From contig NZ_BMXJ01000003.1 of the NCBI RefSeq assembly GCF_014651695.1, positions 762,895-826,894 on the forward strand: 64,000 bases of DNA, given 5' to 3'. Shown here in pieces: positions 8,898 to 17,585 of the stretch (position 1 is its first letter; every line of letters begins with the position of its first letter). The notes below the pieces were generated by a model. The model worked only from the letters and a program-made list of their open reading frames with translations, had not been told where the DNA came from and did no database searches. This stretch comes from Nocardiopsis terrae (GTDB lineage Bacteria; Actinomycetota; Actinomycetes; Streptosporangiales; Streptosporangiaceae). A program made the translations under genes and the position numbers.

Positions 8898-9094
8898 CTG
8901 GTCCCCCAGTGGTCGGCTCGGAACATGTCGCACACCGCCACCCGACCACACCGCGCCCCGTGTCATGCGGTGCCCCGCCCAGAACGGTGGGGTAGGTGTG
9001 CCCGAACGCTCCGAGGACAGCACTCCGGAGACGCCGGGGGCGTGGTCCCCGGAAGGTGTCCGGCCGAGGCGGGCCCGCTCCGCGTCCCTCCCGC

Positions 9095-10120
9095 TCAGTC
9101 GGGCGCGTGCAGCGCGTACACGCCCTCCGTGGTGGCCAGGACCACGACCCGGTCCGGGGCCGCGACCAGGTCCTCCAGCTCTCCGGGCCAGGTGCCGGGG
9201 AGCTCCACGACCGGCTGCCCCGGCCGGTCCAGGTAGCGGATCCGCAACCGCTCCAGGTACCAGGAGCCCAGCCCCTCCGGGCGGGCGTCCTCCTCCTGGT
9301 AGACGGCGACGGCCTCGCCACCCCACTCGACCAGGGACACCAGGGTGCGGGGCCCGCCGAGTTCGGCGACCAGTTCCAGGTCCGGCAGCGAGTGCACGCG
9401 ACCGGCCACCGCGAGCAGGGGTCGGCCGCCGACCAGGGCGGCGACGGTCTCGGAGTCGGCGTGGCTCTCCACCTCGCCGAGGTACTCGCCGTCCTCCAGC
9501 CGGTACACCCGCTCGCGGGGGTGTTCGTAGTCGGCGAGGAGCACCGGGTCGAAGCCGGGGTCCTGGCCGGGTGCCACCAGGAAGTCACCGGCGAAGGACA
9601 TGCGTTCGCCCCGGGCCTCGTGGCCCGGTCTGGAGTCGGTGAGGTCGGGCACCGTGGCGCCGGTGCGCGGGTCCACCGCCCACCAGCGGGTGCCCCCGCC
9701 GCCGTCCTCTCCGGGATCGCCGGACTCACCGAACAGGAGGACGACCGCCTCCTTCGCCTCGTTCAGAACGCACAGCGCCACGTCGTCGGGCCAGCGCTCC
9801 CCCGGTTCGGCCAGATCGGTCTCCAACAGGGGGCTGCCGGTACGCGGGTCGCGCACGCTCACCGAGCGGCGTGAGGCCTGGACCAGCACGGTGCCCGGCC
9901 ACACCTCGCCCTCGGGGGCCCTGGCCAGGTTGACCGGCCCCTGCACCTCGAAGGCCGTGCCCAGGGGGCGCAGCGAGCGGGTGTCGAAGGCACGGGCCTC
10001 GTACCGCGACTTCCTGGGATCCGGGCTCGGGTCGACGTCCCCGTGCACGAGGACCGTCCGGTCCGCCAGGAACAGACGCGGGAACCTCAACCCCCTGCGC
10101 CACAGTCGTTCCGCGCGCAC
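9095..10120 (-). CDS. beta-propeller-like hypothetical protein
   Basis: This 341-residue protein of unknown role is acidic and tryptophan-containing. Repeated short strands of the type VVVLATTEGVYALHAPD and RLEDGEYLG suggest a PQQ/WD-like beta-propeller that reports or binds, though no repeat consensus is strong enough to name. No signal peptide or membrane helix is visible, so it is probably cytoplasmic. GTG 10120 is chosen because GGGGGAGG lies seven bases upstream. The longer frame up to 10363 has no ribosome site and atypical composition. Confidence 0.65.
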   Translation of the reverse strand: MRAERLWRRGLRFPRLFLADRTVLVHGDVDPSPDPRKSRYEARAFDTRSLRPLGTAFEVQGPVNLARAPEGEVWPGTVLVQASRRSVSVRDPRTGSPLLETDLAEPGERWPDDVALCVLNEAKEAVVLLFGESGDPGEDGGGGTRWWAVDPRTGATVPDLTDSRPGHEARGERMSFAGDFLVAPGQDPGFDPVLLADYEHPRERVYRLEDGEYLGEVESHADSETVAALVGGRPLLAVAGRVHSLPDLELVAELGGPRTLVSLVEWGGEAVAVYQEEDARPEGLGSWYLERLRIRYLDRPGQPVVELPGTWPGELEDLVAAPDRVVVLATTEGVYALHAPD

Positions 10121-10334
10121 GTGCGGACCTCCCCCGGTTCTTCCCTGCGTAGTGCCCGACACGAAAAACCGTAGCGGGTACCGGAACGGGCCGCCCCCGT
10201 ATCCGGAAGGACACCCGGCGAACAGCACCGATGCCGGCACGGCCGTCCTGGTGGATATCCGCACGGGACGGGCATGACACACTCCCACGAACGGCGGGCA
10301 ACGGACCAGCGGGCGACCGAATCGGAGGTGGGAC

Positions 10335-10760
10335 GTGTCGGAGCTCCGGGTCGCGGTGTGCACGGCGGACGAACCGGACCGTGCGGAGGCGCTGGCCCTC
10401 TACTCGGCGGTGGGCTGGACGGCGTACACGGAATCACCCGAGGTGCTCGTCCGCGCCCTCGCCGGTTCCCACCGGGTGGTGGCCGCCCGCCGGGGCGGGC
10501 GGCTGGTGGGTCTGGCCCGCTCGGTCTCCGACGGCACCACCGTCGTCTACCTCCAGGACGTGCTGGTGCACCCCGACGAACAGCGCCGGGGCGTGGGACG
10601 GCTCCTCCTGGCGGAGCTCCTCGCAGGCTACCCCGGGGTCCGGCAGCGGGTGCTGCTCACCGACGACGAGGACCGGCAGCGGGCGTTCTACGAGGACCTG
10701 GGGTTCGCCGAGGTCCACGACCACACGCCGCCGCTGCGATCGTTCGTCAGGTTCGACTGA
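10335..10760 (+). CDS. GNAT family N-acetyltransferase
   Basis: This 141-residue single-domain GNAT enzyme transfers an acetyl group from acetyl-CoA to an unknown amine. The acetyl-CoA loop (motif A) is VLVHPDEQRRGVGRLLL at about residues 76-92, and motif B is the DDEDRQRAFYEDLGFAEV stretch near residue 115. Start GTG 10335 follows GGAGG. A strong hairpin downstream ends the transcript before the convergent aminopeptidase gene. Confidence 0.88.
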   Translation: MSELRVAVCTADEPDRAEALALYSAVGWTAYTESPEVLVRALAGSHRVVAARRGGRLVGLARSVSDGTTVVYLQDVLVHPDEQRRGVGRLLLAELLAGYPGVRQRVLLTDDEDRQRAFYEDLGFAEVHDHTPPLRSFVRFD

Positions 10761-10822
10761 CCCCGGAGACCCGTTCCGCCGGCCCGGGCGCGGAGCGGCC
10801 CGGACGACCCCGGACTGACACG

Positions 10823-10858
10823 GCGGGACGCCCTCCCCGCCCGGGGAGGGCGTCCCGC
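10823..10858. terminator. bidirectional hairpin terminator
   Basis: A perfect 16-bp stem (10823-10838 with 10843-10858) with a 4-nt loop lies between the convergent GNAT and aminopeptidase P genes. There is no clear U-run, as is usual for actinomycete terminators. Confidence 0.75.
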
Positions 10859-10886
10859 TCGCGATCACACGTCCCGGCCGTGCCGG

Positions 10887-12380
10887 TCAGCGCGGAAGCC
10901 GGTCGGCGAGCCAGGCCTCGACCTCGGCCGAGGAACGCGGCAGGCCGGCCGACATGACGGTGCGGCCCTCCTCGGTGACCAGGACGTCGTCCTCGATGCG
11001 CACACCGATGCCGCGCAGCTCCTCGGGGACGGTGAGGTCGTCCGGCTGGAAGTACAGGCCAGGTTCGACGGTGAGCACCATGCCCGGCTTCAGGTCGCCG
11101 TACAGGTGGACCTCCTGGCGGGAGACCGCGCAGTCGTGCACGTCCAGGCCGAGCATGTGGCCGGTGCCGTGCAGGGTGTAGCGGCGCTGCAGACCCAGCT
11201 CCAGGACGCGGTCGACCGGCCCCTCCAGCAGGCCCCACTCGACCAGGCCCTCGGCGAGGACTCGCTGGGAGGCCTGGTGGAAGGCGGTGAAGGGCTGCCC
11301 CGGCGCCACGGCGGCGATCCCGGCCTCCTGGGCCTCGTACACCAGGTCGTAGACCTTGCGCTGCAGATCGGTGAAGGTGCCCGAGACCGGCATGGTGCGG
11401 GTGACGTCGGCGGTGTAGAGGGTGGTGGTCTCCACACCGGCGTCCAGCAGGAGCAGGTCGCCTTCGCGGACCGGGCCGTCGTTGCGGGTCCAGTGCAGGG
11501 TGGTGGCGTTGGGGCCGGAGGCGGCGATGGTGCCGTAGCCGACGTCGTTGCCCTCCACCCGGGCACGCAGGAAGAAGGTGCCCTCCACGTAGCGCTCGGA
11601 GGTGTCCTTGGCCTGCGGCAGCGCCCTGGCCACGTCGCCGAAGCCGCGCACGGTGGCGTCGACGGCCAACTGGAGCTGCGCGATCTCCCACTCGTCCTTG
11701 ACCAGGCGGTGGTCGGCCAGGGTCACCCCCAGGTCCTCGTCCAGCTGGGCGGACTTGGTGCGGGCACCCTCGTCGGTGTCGGCGCGCAGCCCGTCGACCA
11801 GGGCGTCGAGTTCGGCGTCGTGGCCGCGCACGATGCGGGTGGTGACCGAGGCGTCGCCGCGCAGGGCCCCGGGCAGGGTGCGCACGTCGGCGGTGGGCAG
11901 GCCCAGCAGGTCGGAGGCCTCACCGAGGCTGTTGCGGCGACCGGTCCACAGTTCGCCGTAGCCGCCGAGCCAGAACTCGCCGTTGTCGCGGTCGGAGCGC
12001 GGCTTGAGGTAGAGGACCGCGTCGTGGCCGCCGTCGGCCCGGGGGGTGAGCACCAGGCAGTTGCCGTCGGTGGTGTCCCCGGTGAGGTAGGCGTAGTCGG
12101 TGGCGGCCCGGAAGGGGTACTCGGTGTCGTTGGACCGGGTCAGGAGCTGACCGGAGGGGATCACGAGGCGGTCGCCGGGGAAGGCCGCGCTGAGCGCGGC
12201 GCGGCGGCGGGCGGTGTGCCCGGCCTGCTCCACGGGCTCCAGGTCGCGCAGCTCGGTGTCGGCCCAGCCGGTGGTCATCCACGCGGCGAGCTCGTCGGAG
12301 ACCGACTGCGCCTGGCCGTTCTTACGTGGACTGAACACGGGGGCGTTCGTCTCGGCCTCGGGGCGCTGCTGCTCGCTCAC
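10887..12380 (-). CDS. aminopeptidase P family Xaa-Pro aminopeptidase
   Basis: This 497-residue M24B metallopeptidase removes N-terminal residues that precede proline. An AMP_N domain spans about residues 40-180. The pita-bread catalytic domain follows with all expected metal ligands: DAGVETTTLYTADVTRT (two Asp), HGTGHMLGLDVHD (His), VLTVEPGLYF (Glu) and RIEDDVLVTEEG (Glu). No signal peptide, hence cytoplasmic. I choose GTG 12380, preceded by GGAGAG at seven bases; the in-frame ATG at 12506 lacks a ribosome site. This resembles the PepP gene of streptomycetes. Confidence 0.92.
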   Translation of the reverse strand: MSEQQRPEAETNAPVFSPRKNGQAQSVSDELAAWMTTGWADTELRDLEPVEQAGHTARRRAALSAAFPGDRLVIPSGQLLTRSNDTEYPFRAATDYAYLTGDTTDGNCLVLTPRADGGHDAVLYLKPRSDRDNGEFWLGGYGELWTGRRNSLGEASDLLGLPTADVRTLPGALRGDASVTTRIVRGHDAELDALVDGLRADTDEGARTKSAQLDEDLGVTLADHRLVKDEWEIAQLQLAVDATVRGFGDVARALPQAKDTSERYVEGTFFLRARVEGNDVGYGTIAASGPNATTLHWTRNDGPVREGDLLLLDAGVETTTLYTADVTRTMPVSGTFTDLQRKVYDLVYEAQEAGIAAVAPGQPFTAFHQASQRVLAEGLVEWGLLEGPVDRVLELGLQRRYTLHGTGHMLGLDVHDCAVSRQEVHLYGDLKPGMVLTVEPGLYFQPDDLTVPEELRGIGVRIEDDVLVTEEGRTVMSAGLPRSSAEVEAWLADRLPR

Positions 12381-12528
12381 GTCGTGACTCTCCAGAGTTC
12401 GTCGGAAGGGTGTGAAGAACCGGTGACCGCTGGTGGCGGCCGGTGTCTCCTCATCGTACGGGGGCGTTCGCACCCCTGTCCGCCCGCGGGACATAGCGCT
12501 GCCCATAACGCGGGCGGGACCGGCGCGG

Positions 12529-13065
12529 TCAGGGCAGAAGCTCGTGCGCGAAGGGGATCGCCTTCGGATAGGGCAGGTCGTCGATGGCGGCCGGGTCCAC
12601 CCACCGGTAGCCCAGCCGCTCGTACAGGGCCACGGCCTCGGGCTGCGAGGGGCCGGTGAAGAGCATGACGCGGGTGTAGCCGAGATCTCGCGCGGCGTCC
12701 TCCAGAGCGGCCATGATCAGGCGCCCCAGGCCCCGGCGCCGGTGCCGGGAGCAGGTCCAGATCCGCTTGAACTCGACGGTGTCCGCCTCGCTCGCCCGGT
12801 CCCTGCGGTAGGGGCGCAGGGCTCCGCCGGCGACGATCCCGCCGTCGAGTTCGGCCAGGACCAGGCAGCCGTGCGGGGCCACGAACTCGGTGACCGGGTA
12901 GCGGCTGAGCTCGTTCGCGGCACCCTCGGCCCCGTAGCGCTCGGTGTACTCCTCCAGGAGCCCGGCGAGCAGCCCGTCCACCCTGGGGTCGTCGTGCTCC
13001 ACCCGCAGGATCCTCACGCCGCCGGTGTCCGCCCCGGCGGCCGCTTCGGTGTTCGTCTCGGTCAT
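12529..13065 (-). CDS. GNAT family N-acetyltransferase
   Basis: This 178-residue GNAT protein contains an acetyl-CoA loop SRHRRRGLGRLIMAALEDAA at about residues 108-127, a FKRIWTCSR strand before it and a late YERLGYRW motif, all characteristic. The substrate is unknown. ATG 13065 follows GGGAGGG. It lies upstream of, and co-oriented with, the aminopeptidase P gene but is separated by 148 bp, so co-transcription is uncertain. Confidence 0.87.
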   Translation of the reverse strand: MTETNTEAAAGADTGGVRILRVEHDDPRVDGLLAGLLEEYTERYGAEGAANELSRYPVTEFVAPHGCLVLAELDGGIVAGGALRPYRRDRASEADTVEFKRIWTCSRHRRRGLGRLIMAALEDAARDLGYTRVMLFTGPSQPEAVALYERLGYRWVDPAAIDDLPYPKAIPFAHELLP

Positions 13066-13259
13066 CGGCGTCCCTCCCCTCGTACGCACCCCGCCCGGGT
13101 CCGCGGCCCGGGGCGTCCGGGGTGTCTCCCGTCCGCCGGAATACTACGGCCCGGCACGGCCCGCCACGGACGCGGTCGGACCGGTTCCGCCCCCGGGCGT
13201 CCCGCGCACACGACACCCCGGTTTCGCCTCCGGCGCGGAGCCCCGGCTAGTGTTCGACC

Positions 13260-14357
13260 ATGTCAGTCACCGAACGCATTCTGCTGGGACCGGGACCGAG
13301 CAATCCGTACCCGGAGGCGACTCTGGGCCTGGCCGCTCCCCTGCTGGGTCACCTGGACCCCGAGTTCATCACCCTGCTGGAACGCACCTGCGGGCGCCTC
13401 CGTTCCCTGTGGGGCACCGAGAACCCGCTCACCCTGCCGCTGTCTGGGACCGGGTCCCTGGGCATGGAGACCGCCTTCGCCAACACCGTGCGGCGCGGCG
13501 ACACGGTGGTCGTCGCGGTCAACGGGCTGTTCGGCGAGCGGATGTGCGAGGTGGCCGGGCGCTACGGCGCCGAGGTGGTCCGGGTGGACCACGAGTGGGG
13601 CCGGCCCGTGGACGTCCAGCGCGTCCTGGACGCCCACCCCGCCCCCGGTCTGGTGGCGGCCGTGCACGCGGAGACCTCCACCGGTGCGGTCAGCGACATC
13701 GGCGCCCTGGGCCGTGCCCTGCGCGAGCGCTCCGAGGACACCCTGCTGATCGCCGACTGCGTCACCTCCCTGGGCGGTATGCCCATGGCCCTGGACGAGT
13801 GGCGGGTGGACATCGCCTACTCCGGCACCCAGAAGTGCCTGGGCGTGGCTCCGGGCCTGGCTCCCTTCACCTTCTCCGAACGCGCCTGGGAGCGCCGGGT
13901 GCAGGCCCCGCCCGTGTGGTACGTCGACCTCGGTCTGCTGGGCGCCTACGTGCGCGGCGGCCCGGGCGGACGCGCCTACCACCACACCGCCCCGACCTCG
14001 ATGGTCGCCTCCCTGGACGCGGCGCTGGCCCGCATCGAGGAGGAGGGCGCGGAGGCCGTCGCGGCACGGCACGAGGCGGCCGGGGCCCGGCTGCGCGAGG
14101 GGCTCCAGGAGATGGGGCTGGAGCTGTTCGCCGAGGAGGGGCACCGCCTGTCGCAGCTGACGTCGGTGCGCGTGCCGGAGGGTGTGGACTCGGGCAAGGT
14201 GCGTGAGCGGCTGCTGCGCGACTACGGCCTGGAGATCGGCGCCGGGGTCGGACCCTACGCGGCCTCGGTCTGGCGGATCGGCCTGATGGGCCACAACGCC
14301 CGCCTGGACCGGGCGGAACTGGTCCTGAGCGCGCTGCGCCGCGTCCTGGGCCGCTGA
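13260..14357 (+). CDS. class V aminotransferase (alanine-glyoxylate/serine type)
   Basis: This 365-residue PLP enzyme begins with RILLGPGPSNPYPE, the N-terminal signature of the alanine-glyoxylate/serine-pyruvate aminotransferase group. The PLP aspartate is in LIADCVTSLGG (about residue 165) and the Schiff-base lysine in YSGTQKCLGVAPG (about residue 189). It transfers amino groups among small amino and oxo acids, likely glyoxylate detoxification or glycine/serine balance. There is no Shine-Dalgarno before the ATG, but TAGTGT ends six bases upstream, consistent with a leaderless mRNA. Confidence 0.88.
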   Translation: MSVTERILLGPGPSNPYPEATLGLAAPLLGHLDPEFITLLERTCGRLRSLWGTENPLTLPLSGTGSLGMETAFANTVRRGDTVVVAVNGLFGERMCEVAGRYGAEVVRVDHEWGRPVDVQRVLDAHPAPGLVAAVHAETSTGAVSDIGALGRALRERSEDTLLIADCVTSLGGMPMALDEWRVDIAYSGTQKCLGVAPGLAPFTFSERAWERRVQAPPVWYVDLGLLGAYVRGGPGGRAYHHTAPTSMVASLDAALARIEEEGAEAVAARHEAAGARLREGLQEMGLELFAEEGHRLSQLTSVRVPEGVDSGKVRERLLRDYGLEIGAGVGPYAASVWRIGLMGHNARLDRAELVLSALRRVLGR

Positions 14358-14420
14358 CCCGGTCCCCGCCGCCGTGTACGGGCGGGGCCGGTGCGGGCAC
14401 CGAAGCACGGGGAGCCCGGG

Positions 14421-14456
14421 CCCGGGCGGGCCGTCGCGGGGCCCGGCCCGCCCGGG
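14421..14456. terminator. hairpin terminator
   Basis: A 12-bp perfect stem (14421-14432 with 14445-14456) with a 12-nt loop lies between the convergent aminotransferase and CBS-domain genes. A second, weaker GC hairpin precedes it near 14362-14388. Confidence 0.6.
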
Positions 14457-14474
14457 TCACGGGTGTGGCCGGGC

Positions 14475-14909
14475 TCAGGTGACCCGGTCGGTCTGGCCCT
14501 GCTTGATCGACTCCAGGAAGTGCCCCACCATCGAGTCGGGCAGGTTCTGCGCGATGTCCGCCTCGCTGATCATCCCGACCAGACGGCGGTCGCGGACCAC
14601 GGGCACACGCTGGACGTGGTGGCTGGCCATCATCTCCAGGACCCGGCCGATCTCGTCGTCCGCCTCCGCGTAGAAGGGTTTGCCCTGCGCGAGCTCGGCG
14701 GCGGTGCAGGTGGCCGGGTCCTTCTCCCGGGCGACGCACTTCAGCACGATGTCGCGGTCGGTGATGATGCCCTTGAGCCTGTCGTCGCTTCCGCAGATCG
14801 GCACGGCTCCGATGCCGAGGTCCTGCATGACCCTGGCCACGTCCAGGAGGGTGTCCGTCTCGCTGACGCACGTGGCTTCCGAATGCATGATCTCCATTGC
14901 GGTGGTCAT
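14475..14909 (-). CDS. CBS-domain pair protein
   Basis: This 144-residue Bateman-module protein has two CBS motifs, about residues 8-62 (ending GIITDRDIVLKCVAR) and 72-125 (RVPVVRDRRLVGMISEADI). No other domain is attached, so a nucleotide-sensing regulatory role is likely but its partner is unknown. ATG 14909 follows GGGAGAG; the in-frame ATG at 14957 has none. It is only distantly similar to the CBS protein at 521-940. Confidence 0.88.
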   Translation of the reverse strand: MTTAMEIMHSEATCVSETDTLLDVARVMQDLGIGAVPICGSDDRLKGIITDRDIVLKCVAREKDPATCTAAELAQGKPFYAEADDEIGRVLEMMASHHVQRVPVVRDRRLVGMISEADIAQNLPDSMVGHFLESIKQGQTDRVT

Positions 14910-14958
14910 CGCTCTCCCCTTTGCCGAAATGGACATATCGGACATTTCTCTCTTCACG

Positions 14959-15942
14959 TTACCCAGCCGGGCTGGGACGACACCCTTCGTCCACAGGTGA
15001 GGGGGAGGATCCCGGGACGGATTCGGGAGCAGCGGCGACCGCGGACGCGGGCGCCCTGAAACGGGTGCGGGAGCGCAGGGCCCGGAAGCCGTTCTCCATC
15101 TCGTACCCGGCCGCCAGCAACCGCTGTTTGGCCTCTTCGGCGCTGCGTACCGTGGCCTCGTCGAAGATGAGGTTGTAGTAGCGCTCGGGCACCCGGTTCA
15201 GCCCCGAACGCAGCGCCCGCAGGCCCGCGGTGGCCGCAGCGTCCGCACCGGGCAGCTCCGGGAGCGTCCCGTAGGCCCGGCGCGCCCAGGCTGGCAGGGT
15301 CGCGTAGGACAGGGCGCCCACCGGGAACCAGAGCGGTTTGAGCGGGGCCAGCCAGGAGAGCCGTTCGGGGACCTTGGGCCACAGCAGGAAACGCACCGCC
15401 TGGCGGGCCTCGGGGGTGACGCGCAGGTTCGGCCGGACCTTGGCCAGGTAGCGACGCATGTCGGCGACGTTGCGGGGCACGTCGTCGGGGGCCAGGCCGA
15501 CGTAGGCGGCGGTACGCGACTGTTCGTCGAGGTAGCGGTCCAGGTCCGCGGCACCGAGTTCGAGCCCGGCCCGGCGGGTGGTCTCCAGGTAGGACGTGAC
15601 CTCGGCGCAGTGCACCCACACGAGCAGGTCGTGCTGGTCGACCCGGTGCGGCCGTCCGGTGGCGGGGTCGGTGAAACCCAGGGAGCGGTGAACCCGGCGG
15701 ATGTGCTCGCCGAGGGTCTCAGCCTCGGTCAGGCTGCCGTAGGTGGTGACCGCCACGAAGTGGGCGGTGCGCATCAGGCGGCCGGTGGGGTCGGAACGGA
15801 AGTCCGACAGCTGCCACACGCCCTGCATGGCCACGGGGTGAAGCGCCTGGAGCATCAGCGCGCGCACCCCCGCGACCCACATCGACCGGTCCAGGTGCAC
15901 TCTCCAGGTAACGCTCTCGGGGGCGGCGACCGTCGGCTGCAT
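14959..15942 (-). CDS. MpaB/DUF2236 family oxygenase-like protein
   Basis: This 327-residue helical protein belongs to the DUF2236 (MpaB, latex-clearing-protein-related) family, some members of which are b-type heme oxygenases. Visible family features are VAGVRALMLQALHPVAMQG near the N-terminus (conserved heme-pocket His), RLMRTAHFVAVTTYGS, and the DLLVWVHCAEVTSYL helix with its conserved His. The substrate is unknown. ATG 15942 follows GAGGAG. The neighbouring CBS protein lies 49 bp downstream in the same direction, so the two may share a transcript. Confidence 0.87.
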   Translation of the reverse strand: MQPTVAAPESVTWRVHLDRSMWVAGVRALMLQALHPVAMQGVWQLSDFRSDPTGRLMRTAHFVAVTTYGSLTEAETLGEHIRRVHRSLGFTDPATGRPHRVDQHDLLVWVHCAEVTSYLETTRRAGLELGAADLDRYLDEQSRTAAYVGLAPDDVPRNVADMRRYLAKVRPNLRVTPEARQAVRFLLWPKVPERLSWLAPLKPLWFPVGALSYATLPAWARRAYGTLPELPGADAAATAGLRALRSGLNRVPERYYNLIFDEATVRSAEEAKQRLLAAGYEMENGFRALRSRTRFRAPASAVAAAPESVPGSSPSPVDEGCRPSPAG

Positions 15943-16148
15943 CCTGCTCTCCTCAGGGGTTGCGCGGGGGCTCGCACCGTCTGGCGGGGGCACTGTCCAA
16001 GATACGTCCGGCCCGGCGCCGGGCCCCGGCACCCCCGGGCCAACCGATTCCTGACCGGAACTTGAGCGAACCGCACCCGGACGGAGGAGGACGCTGGGTA
16101 GTGGGCCCCTGGGACCGGCAGGGGCGACCGTTCGGAAGGAGAAGGCCC

Positions 16149-16859
16149 ATGTCCTCCCCCAGCAGCACACACTTCGATCCCGACATGTTCAGGGTGGCCG
16201 TAGAGGAGGGTGACACCGGCTCCCTGGTCCAGCTGTTCGCCGAGGACGCCGAGTTCGAGATGATCGACCGGCGCACCCCGCCCAGTCAGCCCACCGTCGT
16301 GCGCGGCAGGAGCGCCATCGGCGACCTCATGCGCCAGATCCACTCCAGGGAGATGACACACGAGGTCCTCCAGTGCGTCATCGAGGGCGACCACGCGGCC
16401 TACACCGAACGGTGCGTCTACCCGGACGGCAACAAGGTCCTGAGCATGGCCATGCTGGACCTCGCGGACGGCCGCATCGTCCACCAGTCCACCGTCCAGG
16501 CGTGGGACGAGGAGCCCTCGGCCGCGCCGGTCTCGGAGGACTTCTCCGAACCCGCGCGGGTCGACGAGTCCCCGATGGGCCGCATCGAGTTCGCGCACAT
16601 CGGTGGCCGCGACGTCGTGCGCATGGTGCTCCAGCCCGGATGGCGCTGGAGCGAGCACGTCAAGCCCAACCAGGGCACGGACCTGTGCATGATGCACCAC
16701 AGCGGCTACCTGGCCTCCGGGACCATGGGCTGTCGCATGGCCGACGGCACGGAGGCGGAGTTCGGCGCGGGCGAGGTCATCGACCTTCCGCCCGGACACG
16801 ACGGGTGGGTCGTGGGCGAGGAGACCGCCGTCTTCATCGACTGGCGCATGTGCGAATGA
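16149..16859 (+). CDS. SnoaL-like / cupin fusion protein
   Basis: This 236-residue protein has two halves. Residues about 8-115 are an NTF2/SnoaL-like fold (FRVAVEEGDTGSLVQLFAED, then VRGRSAIGDLMRQI, ending with the YTERCVYPDG strand). Residues about 140-236 are a cupin: EHVKPNQGTDLCMMHHSGYL, GEVIDLPPGHDGWVVGE and a closing VFIDWRM. The cupin has His residues able to bind metal. Each domain is common alone; the fusion may couple a small-ligand pocket to a metal-dependent or sensory cupin. Function unknown. ATG 16149 follows GGAAGGAGAAGG. It is divergent from the MpaB-like gene. Confidence 0.8.
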   Translation: MSSPSSTHFDPDMFRVAVEEGDTGSLVQLFAEDAEFEMIDRRTPPSQPTVVRGRSAIGDLMRQIHSREMTHEVLQCVIEGDHAAYTERCVYPDGNKVLSMAMLDLADGRIVHQSTVQAWDEEPSAAPVSEDFSEPARVDESPMGRIEFAHIGGRDVVRMVLQPGWRWSEHVKPNQGTDLCMMHHSGYLASGTMGCRMADGTEAEFGAGEVIDLPPGHDGWVVGEETAVFIDWRMCE

Positions 16860-16925
16860 CACGGTCGCCCGACGGTTCCGCACCGTGCGCGCAGCCGCGG
16901 CCGCGGAGGTGGAACCGCCGGGCGG

Positions 16926-17585
16926 TCAGCCGCTCTGGGTGCGCAGGTAGGCGAGGACCGCCTGGACCCGGCGGTGCACGTCGTCGTCGGGGGCGAGGTC
17001 GAGTTTGGCCAGGATGTTGCCCACGTGCTTGCCCACCGCCGCGTCGCTGACCACCAGCCTGCGGGCGATGGCCCCGTTGGAGTGCCCCTCGGCCATGAGT
17101 TCGAGCACCTGGCGTTCCCGCGCGGTCAGCCGTTCGAGCGGGTCGGAACTGCGGCGCAGCAGCTGTCGGACGACCTCGGGGTCGACGAAGGTGGCGCCCT
17201 CCACGACCCGGCGCAGCACCGAGGCGAACTCACGGACGTCGCCCACCCGCTGCTTGAGCAGGTAGCCCACGCCCTTGCCGTCGCCGGAGTCGAGCAGGTC
17301 GGTGGCGTAGCTCAGCTCCACGTACTGGCTGAGCGCCACCACCGCCAGCCCGGGGTTCTCCTTGCGCAGCCGCACGGCCGCGCGCAGCCCCTCGTCGGTG
17401 AAGTCCGGGGGCATCCGGATGTCGGTGACGACCAGTCCGGGACGGTGTTCGGTGACCGCCTCCACCAGGGCGTCGCCGTCCTCGACCGCGGCGACCACGG
17501 GGAACCCGAACCGTTCCAGTACTCCCACCAGCCCCTCGCGCAGCAGCACCCCGTCCTCGGCGAGAACGGTCGGTACGGGGGTCAC
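16926..17585 (-). CDS. LuxR/NarL-family response regulator
   Basis: This 219-residue protein has a receiver domain at about residues 3-120 with phospho-acceptor Asp in LVVTDIRMPP (about residue 52), then a LuxR helix-turn-helix at about 150-210 (LTARERQVLELMAEGHSNGA). GTG 17585 overlaps the TGA stop of the upstream histidine kinase as GTGA, so the pair is translationally coupled. The DNA target is unknown; the nearest candidates are its own promoter upstream of the kinase at 18967. Confidence 0.92.
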   Translation of the reverse strand: MTPVPTVLAEDGVLLREGLVGVLERFGFPVVAAVEDGDALVEAVTEHRPGLVVTDIRMPPDFTDEGLRAAVRLRKENPGLAVVALSQYVELSYATDLLDSGDGKGVGYLLKQRVGDVREFASVLRRVVEGATFVDPEVVRQLLRRSSDPLERLTARERQVLELMAEGHSNGAIARRLVVSDAAVGKHVGNILAKLDLAPDDDVHRRVQAVLAYLRTQSG

